Assembly: GCA_036160575.1 (NCBI GenBank) | Contig: JAYYDT010000084.1 | Location: 1 to 23,459, forward strand | Source: TMED26 sp002694075 | GTDB taxonomy: Bacteria > Pseudomonadota > Alphaproteobacteria > Thalassobaculales > Thalassobaculaceae | Length of the DNA: 23,459 nucleotides | Direction: 5' to 3' | Part shown: one piece after another, positions 13,291 to 20,443 of the stretch | How the letters are laid out: every line of letters starts with the position of its first letter | Numbering within the stretch: position 1 is the stretch's first letter | Translations under genes and position numbers: made by a program | The notes under the pieces: model-generated | Databases searched by the model: none | What the model was told of the DNA's origin: nothing | The model's input: only the letters and a program-made list of their open reading frames with translations

Positions 13291-14592
13291 ATGAGCGGCG
13301 ACGGCAAAATCTTCGATTTCAACACATTGGCGTTGCACGCCGGACAGCGCCCCGACCCGGCGACCGGCGCCCGCGCGGTGCCGATTCACCAGACCACCTC
13401 GTATGTCTTCGAAAATGTCGATCAGGCGGCCTCGCTATTCAATTTGGAGCGGGCCGGGCATATTTACTCGCGCATCTCCAATCCGACCGTGGCGGTTTTC
13501 GAGGAGCGGATGGCCGCCCTCGATGGCGGCGTGGCGGCGGTGGCCACCGCTTCCGGCCATGCCGCTCTGTTCCTGACCATCGCCACCTTGATGGGCGAGG
13601 GTGGCCATATCGTCGCCTCCAACGCCCTCTACGGCGGCAGTCACAACCTGTTCAGCCATACGCTGCCGCGCTTCGGGATCACCACGACCAAGGTCGATCC
13701 CCGTGATTTGGACGCGTTTCGCGCCGCCGTTCGGCCGGAGACACGGCTGATTTTCAGTGAAGCCATCGGCAATCCCGGCTTGGAGATCACCGATATCGCC
13801 GGTCTGGCGGCGGTCGCCGGCGAGGCCAAATTGCCGTTGTTGATCGACGCCACTTTCGTCACGCCCTATCTTTGCCGGCCACTCGACCTTGGCGCCCATT
13901 TGGTGATGCATTCGGCGACCAAATGGCTGGGCGGCCATGGTGTGGCGATTGGCGGCGTGGTCGTCGATGGCGGTAATTTCGATTGGGAGGCGAGCGGCAA
14001 ATTTCCGACGCTGACCGAGCCTTACGCCGGCTATCACGGGCTCGATTTCGCCGAGGAATTTGGCCCGCAGGCTTTTTCCATGCGCGCCCGCGCCGAGGGA
14101 TTGCGTGACTTTGGCGCCTGCATGAGCCCAACCACCGCCTTTCATTTGCTTCAGGGCGTCGAGACATTGGGGCCGCGTATGGACCGTCATGTCGCCAACA
14201 CCCAGGCGGTGGCCGCGTTCCTGGCCCAATCCGAGGCGGTCGCCTGGGTCTCCTATCCCGGCTTGGAAAGTCACCCCGACCATGCTCTGGCCAAAAGCCA
14301 GATGCCAAAAGGCGCCGGCGCGGTGATCGCCTTTGGCATCAAGGGCGGCCGGGCGGCGGGCCGGAAATTTATCGAGCGGCTGACGGTCTGGTCCCATCTA
14401 GCCAATGTCGGGGATGCCAAATCACTGGTCATTCACCCGGCCAGCACGACCCATCAGCAAATGGACGCGGCGACCATGCAAAGCGTCGGTCTGACCGAGG
14501 ATTTGGTGCGCCTGTCGGTGGGTTTGGAAGATGTCGACGATTTGACGCGCGATCTGGCCCAGGCCCTCAAAGCCGCCACCCGGGGAGCATAA
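13291..14592 (+). CDS. metY: O-acetylhomoserine sulfhydrylase (aminocarboxypropyltransferase)
   Basis: This PLP enzyme of the Cys/Met-metabolism family makes homocysteine from O-acetylhomoserine and sulfide. The 433-residue product carries FDFNTLALHAGQRPDPATGARAVPIHQTTSYVF at its start, YSRISNPTVAVFE, the PLP lysine K211 in MHSATKWLGGHG, and SLVIHPASTTHQQ. The ATG at 13291 is chosen because GGAGGTGGAC precedes it; the frame upstream to 13222 is Arg-rich and not family-like. Three bases separate it from the next gene, so it heads an operon with an alpha/beta hydrolase and a thioesterase. I looked for a SAM-II riboswitch upstream and did not find one. The alternative symbol metZ is used for close relatives. 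Confidence 0.95.
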   Translation: MSGDGKIFDFNTLALHAGQRPDPATGARAVPIHQTTSYVFENVDQAASLFNLERAGHIYSRISNPTVAVFEERMAALDGGVAAVATASGHAALFLTIATLMGEGGHIVASNALYGGSHNLFSHTLPRFGITTTKVDPRDLDAFRAAVRPETRLIFSEAIGNPGLEITDIAGLAAVAGEAKLPLLIDATFVTPYLCRPLDLGAHLVMHSATKWLGGHGVAIGGVVVDGGNFDWEASGKFPTLTEPYAGYHGLDFAEEFGPQAFSMRARAEGLRDFGACMSPTTAFHLLQGVETLGPRMDRHVANTQAVAAFLAQSEAVAWVSYPGLESHPDHALAKSQMPKGAGAVIAFGIKGGRAAGRKFIERLTVWSHLANVGDAKSLVIHPASTTHQQMDAATMQSVGLTEDLVRLSVGLEDVDDLTRDLAQALKAATRGA

Positions 14593-14595
14593 GCG

Positions 14596-15402
14596 ATGGA
14601 GATGACGGTTCACGGCGAAACGGTTTTCGCCGCCACCGGCGGCCGCGCCTGGGTCGCGGGGCAACCGATGGTGATGTTTTTGCATGGCGCCGGCATGGAC
14701 CACACGGTATGGGCCCTGCAAACCCGCTATTTCGCGCACCACGGCTATAATGTGGCGGCGATTGATTTCCCTGGCCATGGCCGCTCATCGGGCGCGCCGC
14801 TGACCAGTATCGCGGCAATGGCCGATTGGGTGGCGGCGGCGGCCGAGGGCTGTGGCGCGGCGGACCTGCACCTGGTCGGCCATTCGATGGGCGCCTTGGT
14901 CGCCTTGGAACTGGGTGGGCGGACGCCGACGCCGGTCGTCGCGGCGGCGCTACTTGGTGTGGCCGCCGAAATGCCGGTTCATCCAAAGCTGCTGGCCGCC
15001 GCCGAGGCCGGCGACCATTGGGCCTTTGAAGCGATTGTCGATTGGGGGTTCGCCGCCGACGCCCATGTCGGCGGCCAGGCGGCGCCCGGCACATCGGTGA
15101 CCGGCGCCGGTTTACGCTTGCTGGAAAGTGGCGATCCGGCCGCCCTGGCCCGCGACTTCAGCGCCTGCGACAGCTACCAGGCGGCGCCGGCGCGGGCGGC
15201 GACGATGCGCGCGCCCTGCCTGGTGCTGACCGGCGCGCGCGATAAAATGGCGCCGGCCGGCAAGGCGCGGCCACTGGCCGAAGCTTTGGCGGCGGGGCGG
15301 CTGGAAACCCTGCCGGCGACCGGGCACATGATGATGGTCGAGGCGCCGGACCGCACCTTGGATAGTTTGATCACTTTTTTCGATAGCGTGGCGGCGCGGT
15401 AA
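14596..15402 (+). CDS. alpha/beta-fold hydrolase
   Basis: The 268-residue protein shows the full catalytic triad: nucleophile S97 in VGHSMGA, acid D216 in TGARDKMAP and H244 in ATGHMMM. The oxyanion motif FLHGAGMDHTVW lies near 28-39 and DFPGHGRS near 57-64. There is no signal peptide, so it is cytoplasmic. The substrate cannot be told from sequence; esters or thioesters are plausible. It lies between metY (three-base gap) and a hotdog thioesterase (two-base gap), so all three are probably on one mRNA. A role in hydrolysing acyl by-products of the pathway is speculation. Confidence 0.88.
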   Translation: MEMTVHGETVFAATGGRAWVAGQPMVMFLHGAGMDHTVWALQTRYFAHHGYNVAAIDFPGHGRSSGAPLTSIAAMADWVAAAAEGCGAADLHLVGHSMGALVALELGGRTPTPVVAAALLGVAAEMPVHPKLLAAAEAGDHWAFEAIVDWGFAADAHVGGQAAPGTSVTGAGLRLLESGDPAALARDFSACDSYQAAPARAATMRAPCLVLTGARDKMAPAGKARPLAEALAAGRLETLPATGHMMMVEAPDRTLDSLITFFDSVAAR

Positions 15403-15404
15403 AC

Positions 15405-15851
15405 ATGGCGGAAACCCAAGGTCAAACGCGTGCCGATTTCCCGTTTTTCATGGATATCCCGACGCGCTGGATGGACAACGACGCTTACGGCCACGTCAAC
15501 AATGTCCAGTATTACTCATTCTTCGACACCGTGGTGAACGCCCATTTGGTGCGGTTCGGCGGGCTCGACGCCAATGCCAGCCCGGTAATTGGCCTAGTCG
15601 TCGAAAGCAGATGTCAGTTCAAAAAATCGCTGTATTTCCCGGGAACGGTGAACTGCGGCCTGCGCTGTGTCAAAATTGGCCGCACCAGCGTGACTTACGA
15701 AATTGGCTTGTTCCGGGAGGGGGACGCGGAAATCGCCGCCCTTGGCCATTTCGTCCATGTCTATGTCGAGCGGGCCAGCCAGACGCCGACGCCAATTCCC
15801 GCCGAACGGCGGGCGGCGATGGAACGGATACAGGTCTTCCCTGGCGATTAA
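15405..15851 (+). CDS. acyl-CoA thioesterase, 4HBT/hotdog family
   Basis: The 148-residue product is a single hotdog domain of the 4-hydroxybenzoyl-CoA thioesterase type. The hallmark RWMDNDAYGHVNNVQYYSFFD near residues 21-41 includes the catalytic Asp in the D-x-Y-GHVNN motif. It is followed by VVESRCQFKKSLYFPGTV and a HVYVER strand. It hydrolyses an unknown acyl-CoA in the cytoplasm. It is the last gene of the metY operon, starting two bases after the hydrolase stop, and converges with hsp20. Confidence 0.9.
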   Translation: MAETQGQTRADFPFFMDIPTRWMDNDAYGHVNNVQYYSFFDTVVNAHLVRFGGLDANASPVIGLVVESRCQFKKSLYFPGTVNCGLRCVKIGRTSVTYEIGLFREGDAEIAALGHFVHVYVERASQTPTPIPAERRAAMERIQVFPGD

Positions 15852-15877
15852 CGCGGCGCCCGCCGCGATCAAGGGAC

Positions 15878-15907
15878 GCGGTGGGCGACCCAGGGGCCGC
15901 CCACCGC
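15878..15907. terminator. 10-bp hairpin between convergent thioesterase and hsp20
   Basis: GCGGTGGGCG (15878-15887) and CGCCCACCGC (15898-15907) form a perfect 10-bp stem around a 10-base loop. No T-tract follows on either strand, so termination by this element alone is uncertain, but its place between two convergent ends suits a shared stop or mRNA 3'-end stabiliser. Confidence 0.45.
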
Positions 15908-15917
15908 CCTTACGCGG

Positions 15918-15945
15918 CGACGGTTACGCCGCGACGGTTACGCCG
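15918..15945. repeat. 14-bp tandem duplication over the hsp20 stop
   Basis: CGACGGTTACGCCG occurs twice head to tail (15918-15931 and 15932-15945). The second copy contains the hsp20 stop codon (TAA on the minus strand, 15938-15940), so the first copy repeats the stop region downstream. It looks like a recent slippage event. Confidence 0.8.
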
Positions 15946-16405
15946 CTTTGTGGGCGAGGCTGGGGGTGGTTTTGATGGCGATGGTTCGCGGCTTCATCGC
16001 CTCGGGCACTTCGCGCACCAGATCGATGTGCAGCAGGCCGTTGACCATTTCGGCGCCGGTCACTTTGATGTGATCGGCGAGGTCAAAGCGCCGCTCAAAG
16101 GCGCGCGTGGCGATCCCGCGGTGGAGAAATTTGCCAGCCGCGCCGTTGTCATCGGCCGCCTCGCTGTGGCGGCCGGCGACCACCAAGCTGTTGTCCTGGG
16201 CGGTCACGGTCACATCCTCGCGGTCGAAACCGGCGACCGCCATGGTGATGCGGTAATTGTCCTCGTCGACACGTTCGATGTTGTAGGGCGGGTAGCTGGT
16301 CTGCGCGCTGGTCTCGGCGGCGTGCAGATGATGATCGAGCATTCGCGCCATCCGGTCGAAACCAACCGAGGAGCGGAAGATCGGGGAGAAATCAATGGTT
16401 CGCAT
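15938..16405 (-). CDS. small heat shock protein, Hsp20/IbpA family
   Basis: Hsp20 proteins hold unfolding proteins in a refoldable state. The 155-residue product has an N-terminal arm (FSPIFRSSVGFDRMARML) and an alpha-crystallin domain from about residue 40 (YPPYNIERVDEDNYRITMAVAGF), with LVVAGRH, FLHRGIATRAFERRFDLADHI and the closing NGLLHIDLVREVP. A C-terminal IAI tripeptide near 142-144 is the I-x-I docking motif. The start at 16405 has GGAAAGGA upstream; that site lies inside a predicted ROSE-type hairpin, so heat should raise translation. Convergent with the metY operon and downstream of rpmE. Confidence 0.95.
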   Translation of the reverse strand: MRTIDFSPIFRSSVGFDRMARMLDHHLHAAETSAQTSYPPYNIERVDEDNYRITMAVAGFDREDVTVTAQDNSLVVAGRHSEAADDNGAAGKFLHRGIATRAFERRFDLADHIKVTGAEMVNGLLHIDLVREVPEAMKPRTIAIKTTPSLAHKAA

Positions 16406-16409
16406 GATG

Positions 16410-16500
16410 CCACATCCTTTCCATAAGCAACGTGGGTTTCCAGAGCGCCAGCCCACACGGGGCCTGGCGGTTGACACCGGGTCCTCGACGAGGCCCCCGG
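16410..16500 (-). promoter_or_regulatory. ROSE-like RNA thermometer in the hsp20 leader
   Basis: Three hairpins line up in the leader, read on the minus strand: 16500-16477 (CCGGG/CCCGG with an inner CCTCG pairing), 16469-16446 (CGCCAG-CCC stem with one bulge), and 16435-16410 next to the start codon. In the last, CCACGUUGCUU pairs with AAGGAUGUGG, burying the Shine-Dalgarno AAGGA opposite UUGCU and leaving one G bulged. That UUGCU/AGGA pairing with a bulged G and weak U-G pairs is the hallmark of ROSE elements of alphaproteobacterial small heat shock genes. Confidence 0.7.
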
Positions 16501-16509
16501 CTCTTCAAC

Positions 16510-16537
16510 AGGTGGGAAATGGTTTCGCCGATTCAAG
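16510..16537 (-). promoter_or_regulatory. candidate heat-shock (sigma-32) promoter of hsp20
   Basis: On the minus strand CTTGAA at 16537-16532, preceded by ATCT, matches the sigma-32 -35. A weaker CCCACCT at 16516-16510 follows after 15 bases as a possible -10. Transcription would start near 16502-16505, immediately before the first leader hairpin. Confidence 0.4.
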
Positions 16538-16554
16538 AGATTTCGGCGGCCCAT

Positions 16555-16578
16555 AAAAAAGGACGCCAAAAGGCGCCC
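16555..16578 (-). terminator. intrinsic terminator of rpmE
   Basis: Read on the minus strand, GGGCGCC and GGCGTCC form a 7-bp stem with one G-T pair around TTTT, followed by six T (16560-16555). It lies 28 bases after the rpmE stop and ends that transcript before the hsp20 promoter. Confidence 0.85.
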
Positions 16579-16605
16579 TTCCCGGTCGGCTTGGAACCCG
16601 CTGGC

Positions 16606-16827
16606 TTACTTCAGGCCAAGACCCGCGAAACGTTTGTTGAAGCGCGCGACCTGACCGCCGCTGTCGACGATGCGATGTTGGCCAGTCCACGCCGGATGGC
16701 TGGACGGATCAATCTCCAACTTCAATGTGTCACCGGCGGCGCCCCAAGTGGTGCGGGTCTTGAATTCGGTACCGTCGGTCATCACGACCGTGATTTCGTG
16801 ATAATCAGGATGGATATCGGCCTTCAT
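16606..16827 (-). CDS. rpmE: 50S ribosomal protein L31
   Basis: L31 bridges the large and small ribosomal subunits. The 73-residue product begins MKADIHPDYHEITVVMTDGTEF and ends with the basic VARFNKRFAGLGLK. It contains HPAWTGQHRIVDSGGQV. It has no cysteines, so it is the zinc-free form. The ATG at 16827 is chosen over the longer frame to 16950 on homology and because GAGGAG precedes it. It has its own promoter and terminator and diverges from an ABC exporter gene, an arrangement I have seen in other alphaproteobacteria. Confidence 0.96.
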   Translation of the reverse strand: MKADIHPDYHEITVVMTDGTEFKTRTTWGAAGDTLKLEIDPSSHPAWTGQHRIVDSGGQVARFNKRFAGLGLK

Positions 16828-16874
16828 CGTGCGTACTCCTCGGCGCGCCATGCGCTGGTCGATCAGAGGCCGGA

Positions 16875-16903
16875 GGTATAACCGACGGTGGCGGGGCACG
16901 CAA
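16875..16903 (-). promoter_or_regulatory. sigma-70 promoter of rpmE
   Basis: On the minus strand TTGCGT (16903-16898) and TATACC (16880-16875) are separated by 17 bases. Transcription would start near 16868, giving a leader of about 40 bases that includes the GAGGAG ribosome site. Confidence 0.6.
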
Positions 16904-17003
16904 GACCGCAATCGCGGCGAGGTGCCGCGGCGACGAAAATCGCTGGGCAAGGGCCGTGGGCATCGCTAAATGAGGGGTCGCGACAACCGGAGTTAGCTCA
17001 CTG

Positions 17004-18806
17004 ATGGCCCTGAGCGCGCCTTCTTTCGCCTCGCGCGATGATGCCGCCACTTCCACCGGGCGCCGCGATTTGCGGCCGCTCCGTTACCTGCTGCGCTACG
17101 TTGGGCGCTATCGCCGGCAATTGGCGCTGGCGGCGGTGGCTTTGGTGGTGGCGGCGGGCACGGTTCTGGGGCTCGGCCAAGGGCTGCGCTTGCTGGTCGA
17201 TCGCGGCTTTGGTGGACGCGATCCGGCCTTGCTTGACGCCGCCTTGGTGGTGCTGTTGGCGGTGGTGCTGTTATTGGCGCTGGCCAGCTTTTTGCGCTTT
17301 TACATGATCTCCTGGGTTGGCGAGCGAGTGGTCGCCGATTTGAGACGGGATGTGTACAGTCATGTTCTGACCCTCAGCCCCGGTTTTTTCGAGACGCGGC
17401 GGACCGGCGAAGTGCTGTCGCGGCTGTCCACCGACACCACCCTGGTACAGGTGGTCGTCGGCTCCTCGGTGTCGATCGCCCTGCGCAATTTGCTGCTGCT
17501 GGTCGGCGGCCTGATCATGCTGCTGGTGACCAGTGCCAAGCTCACCGGGTTGGTATTGCTGGTGGTACCGATCGTGGTGGCGCCGATTGTCTTGCTGGGT
17601 CGGCGGGTGCGCGCCTTGTCCCGCGACAGCCAGGACCGGGTCGCCGATGTCGGCGTGTATGTTGAGGAAACCTTGACCGGCATCCGCGCGGTGCAAGCCT
17701 TCGTCCATGAGGCGGTCGACCGCCAACGGTTTGGCGTGCGGGTGGAAGACGCGTTCGCCACCGCCATTCGCCGGGTGCGCACCCGCGGGATTTTGACGGC
17801 CATCGTGATCGCACTGATTTTTGGCGCTATTGCGGTGATTTTGTGGATTGGCGGGCGTGACGTTCTGGCCGGCCGGATCAGTGCCGGCGAGCTTTCCTCC
17901 TTCGTGTTTTACGCCGCCGTGGTGGCTGGCGCGGTCGGCGCCTTATCCGAAGTGGTGGGCGACTTGCAGCGCGCCGCCGGCGCGACCGAACGTTTGTTCG
18001 ACCTGTTGGCGACCGCGCCCGAGATCGCCGCGCCGGCCGCCCCAACGGCCTTGCCGGCGCCGCCGGTTGGCCGCATCGCGTTCGAGCAGGTGCGGTTTTT
18101 CTATCCTTCCCGCCCGGATAGCCCGGTCCTGGACGATTTTACCTTGGTGGTCGAACCGGGCGAGACGGTCGCCCTTGTGGGGCCGTCGGGCGCCGGTAAA
18201 ACCACCGTTTTCCAACTCTTGCTGCGATTTTACGACCCCAGCGACGGCCGCATTCGTTTCGATGGTGTCGACCTGCGGGCGGCCGATCCGGCGGCGGTGC
18301 GCGCGGCCATCGGTTTGGTGCCCCAGGACCCGATCCTATTCTCCGACACGGCGGCGGAAAACATTCGCTACGGCCGGCCGGACGCGGACATGGCGGCCGT
18401 ACGCGCGGCCTCTGAAATCGCCAACGCCAATGATTTCATTGACCAATTGCCGGCTGGTTTCGACAGTCATTTGGGCGAAAAAGGCGTGCGGCTTTCAGGC
18501 GGCCAGCGCCAGCGAGTCGCCATCGCGCGGGCGGTATTGAAGGATCCGACCCTTTTGCTTTTGGACGAGGCGACCAGTTCCCTCGACGCCGAAAGCGAGC
18601 GCGCGGTGCAGGCCGCCTTGGAAAAGGTCATGGAGGGGCGGACCACCCTGGTGATCGCCCATCGTTTGGCGACGGTGTTGAAGGCCGACCGCATTATCGT
18701 GATGGATCAAGGGCGGGTGGTGGCCAGCGGCACTCACACCCAATTATTACGCGACAACCCGCTATACGCCCGTCTGGCCGCGCTACAATTCGCGGTGGCC
18801 GGCTAG
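17004..18806 (+). CDS. MsbA-like ABC exporter (fused membrane and ATPase domains)
   Basis: This 600-residue half-transporter works as a homodimer in the inner membrane. Six hydrophobic helices lie at roughly residues 39-61, 78-98, 150-175, 181-199, 264-284 and 296-316. The ATPase domain follows with Walker A GPSGAGKTT (393-401), Q-loop Q441, signature LSGGQ (497-501), Walker B LLLLDE (517-522) and H-loop H553, all intact. The upstream GGAG suits the ATG at 17004. The substrate is unknown; relatives export lipids or drugs, so lipid transport is the first guess. It diverges from rpmE. Its TAG stop shares a CTAG with the stop of the convergent gene. Confidence 0.93.
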   Translation: MALSAPSFASRDDAATSTGRRDLRPLRYLLRYVGRYRRQLALAAVALVVAAGTVLGLGQGLRLLVDRGFGGRDPALLDAALVVLLAVVLLLALASFLRFYMISWVGERVVADLRRDVYSHVLTLSPGFFETRRTGEVLSRLSTDTTLVQVVVGSSVSIALRNLLLLVGGLIMLLVTSAKLTGLVLLVVPIVVAPIVLLGRRVRALSRDSQDRVADVGVYVEETLTGIRAVQAFVHEAVDRQRFGVRVEDAFATAIRRVRTRGILTAIVIALIFGAIAVILWIGGRDVLAGRISAGELSSFVFYAAVVAGAVGALSEVVGDLQRAAGATERLFDLLATAPEIAAPAAPTALPAPPVGRIAFEQVRFFYPSRPDSPVLDDFTLVVEPGETVALVGPSGAGKTTVFQLLLRFYDPSDGRIRFDGVDLRAADPAAVRAAIGLVPQDPILFSDTAAENIRYGRPDADMAAVRAASEIANANDFIDQLPAGFDSHLGEKGVRLSGGQRQRVAIARAVLKDPTLLLLDEATSSLDAESERAVQAALEKVMEGRTTLVIAHRLATVLKADRIIVMDQGRVVASGTHTQLLRDNPLYARLAALQFAVAG

Positions 18807-20398
18807 CGTTGGGTTAGTTTCATCTCGATCCGCCGGTTGCGGCGCAGGCCAAATTCATCGGGCCGTGGATCGATGGGTTGGAACTGACCGTAACCGGTGG
18901 CCGCCAAATGCTTGGCCGGCACCCCTTGGGTGATCAGGTACTGCACCACCGAAATCGCACGCGCCGCCGACAGGTCCCAGTTATCGCGGAACCGCTCGTT
19001 AAAGATCGGCACACTGTCGGTGTGGCCGTCAACCTGTAGCACCCAGTTGATGTCGGCCGGGATCTTGGGGATCAAATCGCGCAGGGTGTCGGCGAATTGG
19101 CTCAGGCGTTCTTTGCCCTTTTCGCCGATATCGGCCGAGCCGGAGGCGAACAACACCTCGCTTTGGAAGACGAAGCGGTCGCCGACAATGCGAATATCGC
19201 GGCGGTCGGCCAGCACTTCGCGCAGGCGGCCGAAAAACTCCGAGCGGAAGCGCGCCAGTTTTTGGACTTCGGTGGCCAAGGCGGCGTTCAGGCGCTGACC
19301 AAGATCGACGATTTTGACTTTTTGCGCCTCGTTTTCCGACTCGCTGGCTTGAAGGGCCGCCTGGATACTAGCGAATTGCTTGCGCAACTCGACGATTTGC
19401 AGGTTCAGCAAGGTGACTTGGGCCAACGCCTCCTCGGAGGCTTTTTGGGCGGCGGTCAATTGCCCCTGGGTTTCCGTCAAGGTCTCGACGCTCAGATCAT
19501 ATTGCGAGGTTAGCTCCGCGAGGGAGATTTCGCGCGCCGCGAGTTGTTCTTGGGCCAACAGGGTTTTGTCCTGCTGGTCGCGCAGTCGGGTCAGCAGCTT
19601 GCTGCCGCGCAGGCGGGCTTGGCCGAGGGCCTCTTGCACCGCCGCCGCGGTTTCCTCAAGGCTTTGTTTCTCGCCTTCCAACGTTTGCTTGTCGGCGCTC
19701 AGGGTATCGCGCGCGGCAACCAACCCCGCGACCTGTTTTTCCAAATCGACGCGCACCGTCTCAAGCGCCGCGATGTCGCGCCGGAGCCGCTCCAATTCGC
19801 CTAGTTGCAGTTCGATTTTTTCGCGGTCGGCGGCGATGATCTGGGTGGCGTCGGTTAGCTCGGCGGCGAATTCATCGCGTTTCTGGGTGACGATCTCGAG
19901 TTCTTCCTCGACCGCGCGCAATTTGCCGACCAAGGCGTCGCGTTCTTTGATTACCGCGAGCAGTTGGTCCTTCACCGCGCCATCGCCGCTTTGCAATTCA
20001 ACAATCCGCTTCTGCAAGGCGGCGCGTTCAGAGAGCGCTTCGGCCAAGCGGCTTTCCAGGGTTTCCTGCTGGGCGGCGATCGATTTGATCCGCGCCTCGG
20101 CGCGATCGCGGGCGATTAGGGAGGCTTGCAGATCCAGCGTCAATTGCGCCTTGCTGGCGCGCAGCTCAGCGTTGCTGTCGCGCTCCATGGCCAGCAGATC
20201 GGCCAATTCGCTGACCTGTTGCTGGAGGCGCGACAGCGCTTCATCGCGGCCGGTCAGCGCCTGGGTCAGGTAAAATTGCGCCACAATGAAGATCATCAAC
20301 ACAAAGATGATGACCATCAGCAGCGTCGCCAGCGCGTCAACGAAGCCGGGCCAGATATTGGTGTCGCGATTGCGGTGACGTTTGGCGAGCAGGCTCAT
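18803..20398 (-). CDS. MotB-like OmpA-domain protein with long coiled coil
   Basis: The 531-residue protein has one transmembrane helix near residues 19-43. Its NIWPGFVDALATLLMV carries an aspartate (D21) in the place of the proton-binding Asp of MotB. Next is a very long coiled coil (about 48-375) with heptad-rich E, Q, L and R, then a C-terminal OmpA/MotB peptidoglycan domain from about 410. That domain has GHTD (458-461) and NWDLSAARA, where D461 and R480 would contact peptidoglycan by analogy. It follows a MotA/ExbB-like gene by 45 bp, so the two probably form a proton-driven stator-like complex. The architecture recalls ZorB of Zorya defence, but no effector genes are near. Function unknown. 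Confidence 0.85.
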   Translation of the reverse strand: MSLLAKRHRNRDTNIWPGFVDALATLLMVIIFVLMIFIVAQFYLTQALTGRDEALSRLQQQVSELADLLAMERDSNAELRASKAQLTLDLQASLIARDRAEARIKSIAAQQETLESRLAEALSERAALQKRIVELQSGDGAVKDQLLAVIKERDALVGKLRAVEEELEIVTQKRDEFAAELTDATQIIAADREKIELQLGELERLRRDIAALETVRVDLEKQVAGLVAARDTLSADKQTLEGEKQSLEETAAAVQEALGQARLRGSKLLTRLRDQQDKTLLAQEQLAAREISLAELTSQYDLSVETLTETQGQLTAAQKASEEALAQVTLLNLQIVELRKQFASIQAALQASESENEAQKVKIVDLGQRLNAALATEVQKLARFRSEFFGRLREVLADRRDIRIVGDRFVFQSEVLFASGSADIGEKGKERLSQFADTLRDLIPKIPADINWVLQVDGHTDSVPIFNERFRDNWDLSAARAISVVQYLITQGVPAKHLAATGYGQFQPIDPRPDEFGLRRNRRIEMKLTQR

Positions 20399-20443
20399 TG
20401 GCGAAGCTCCCCCGTCAGGCGCGAATGCCGGCGCCGCCGGGCA

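Noticed and set aside
16960..16985. GCTAAATGAGGGG resembling the SAM-II 3' strand before the ABC exporter
   Set aside because: The matching 5' helix and GATTT segment are missing and the gene is not a methionine gene.
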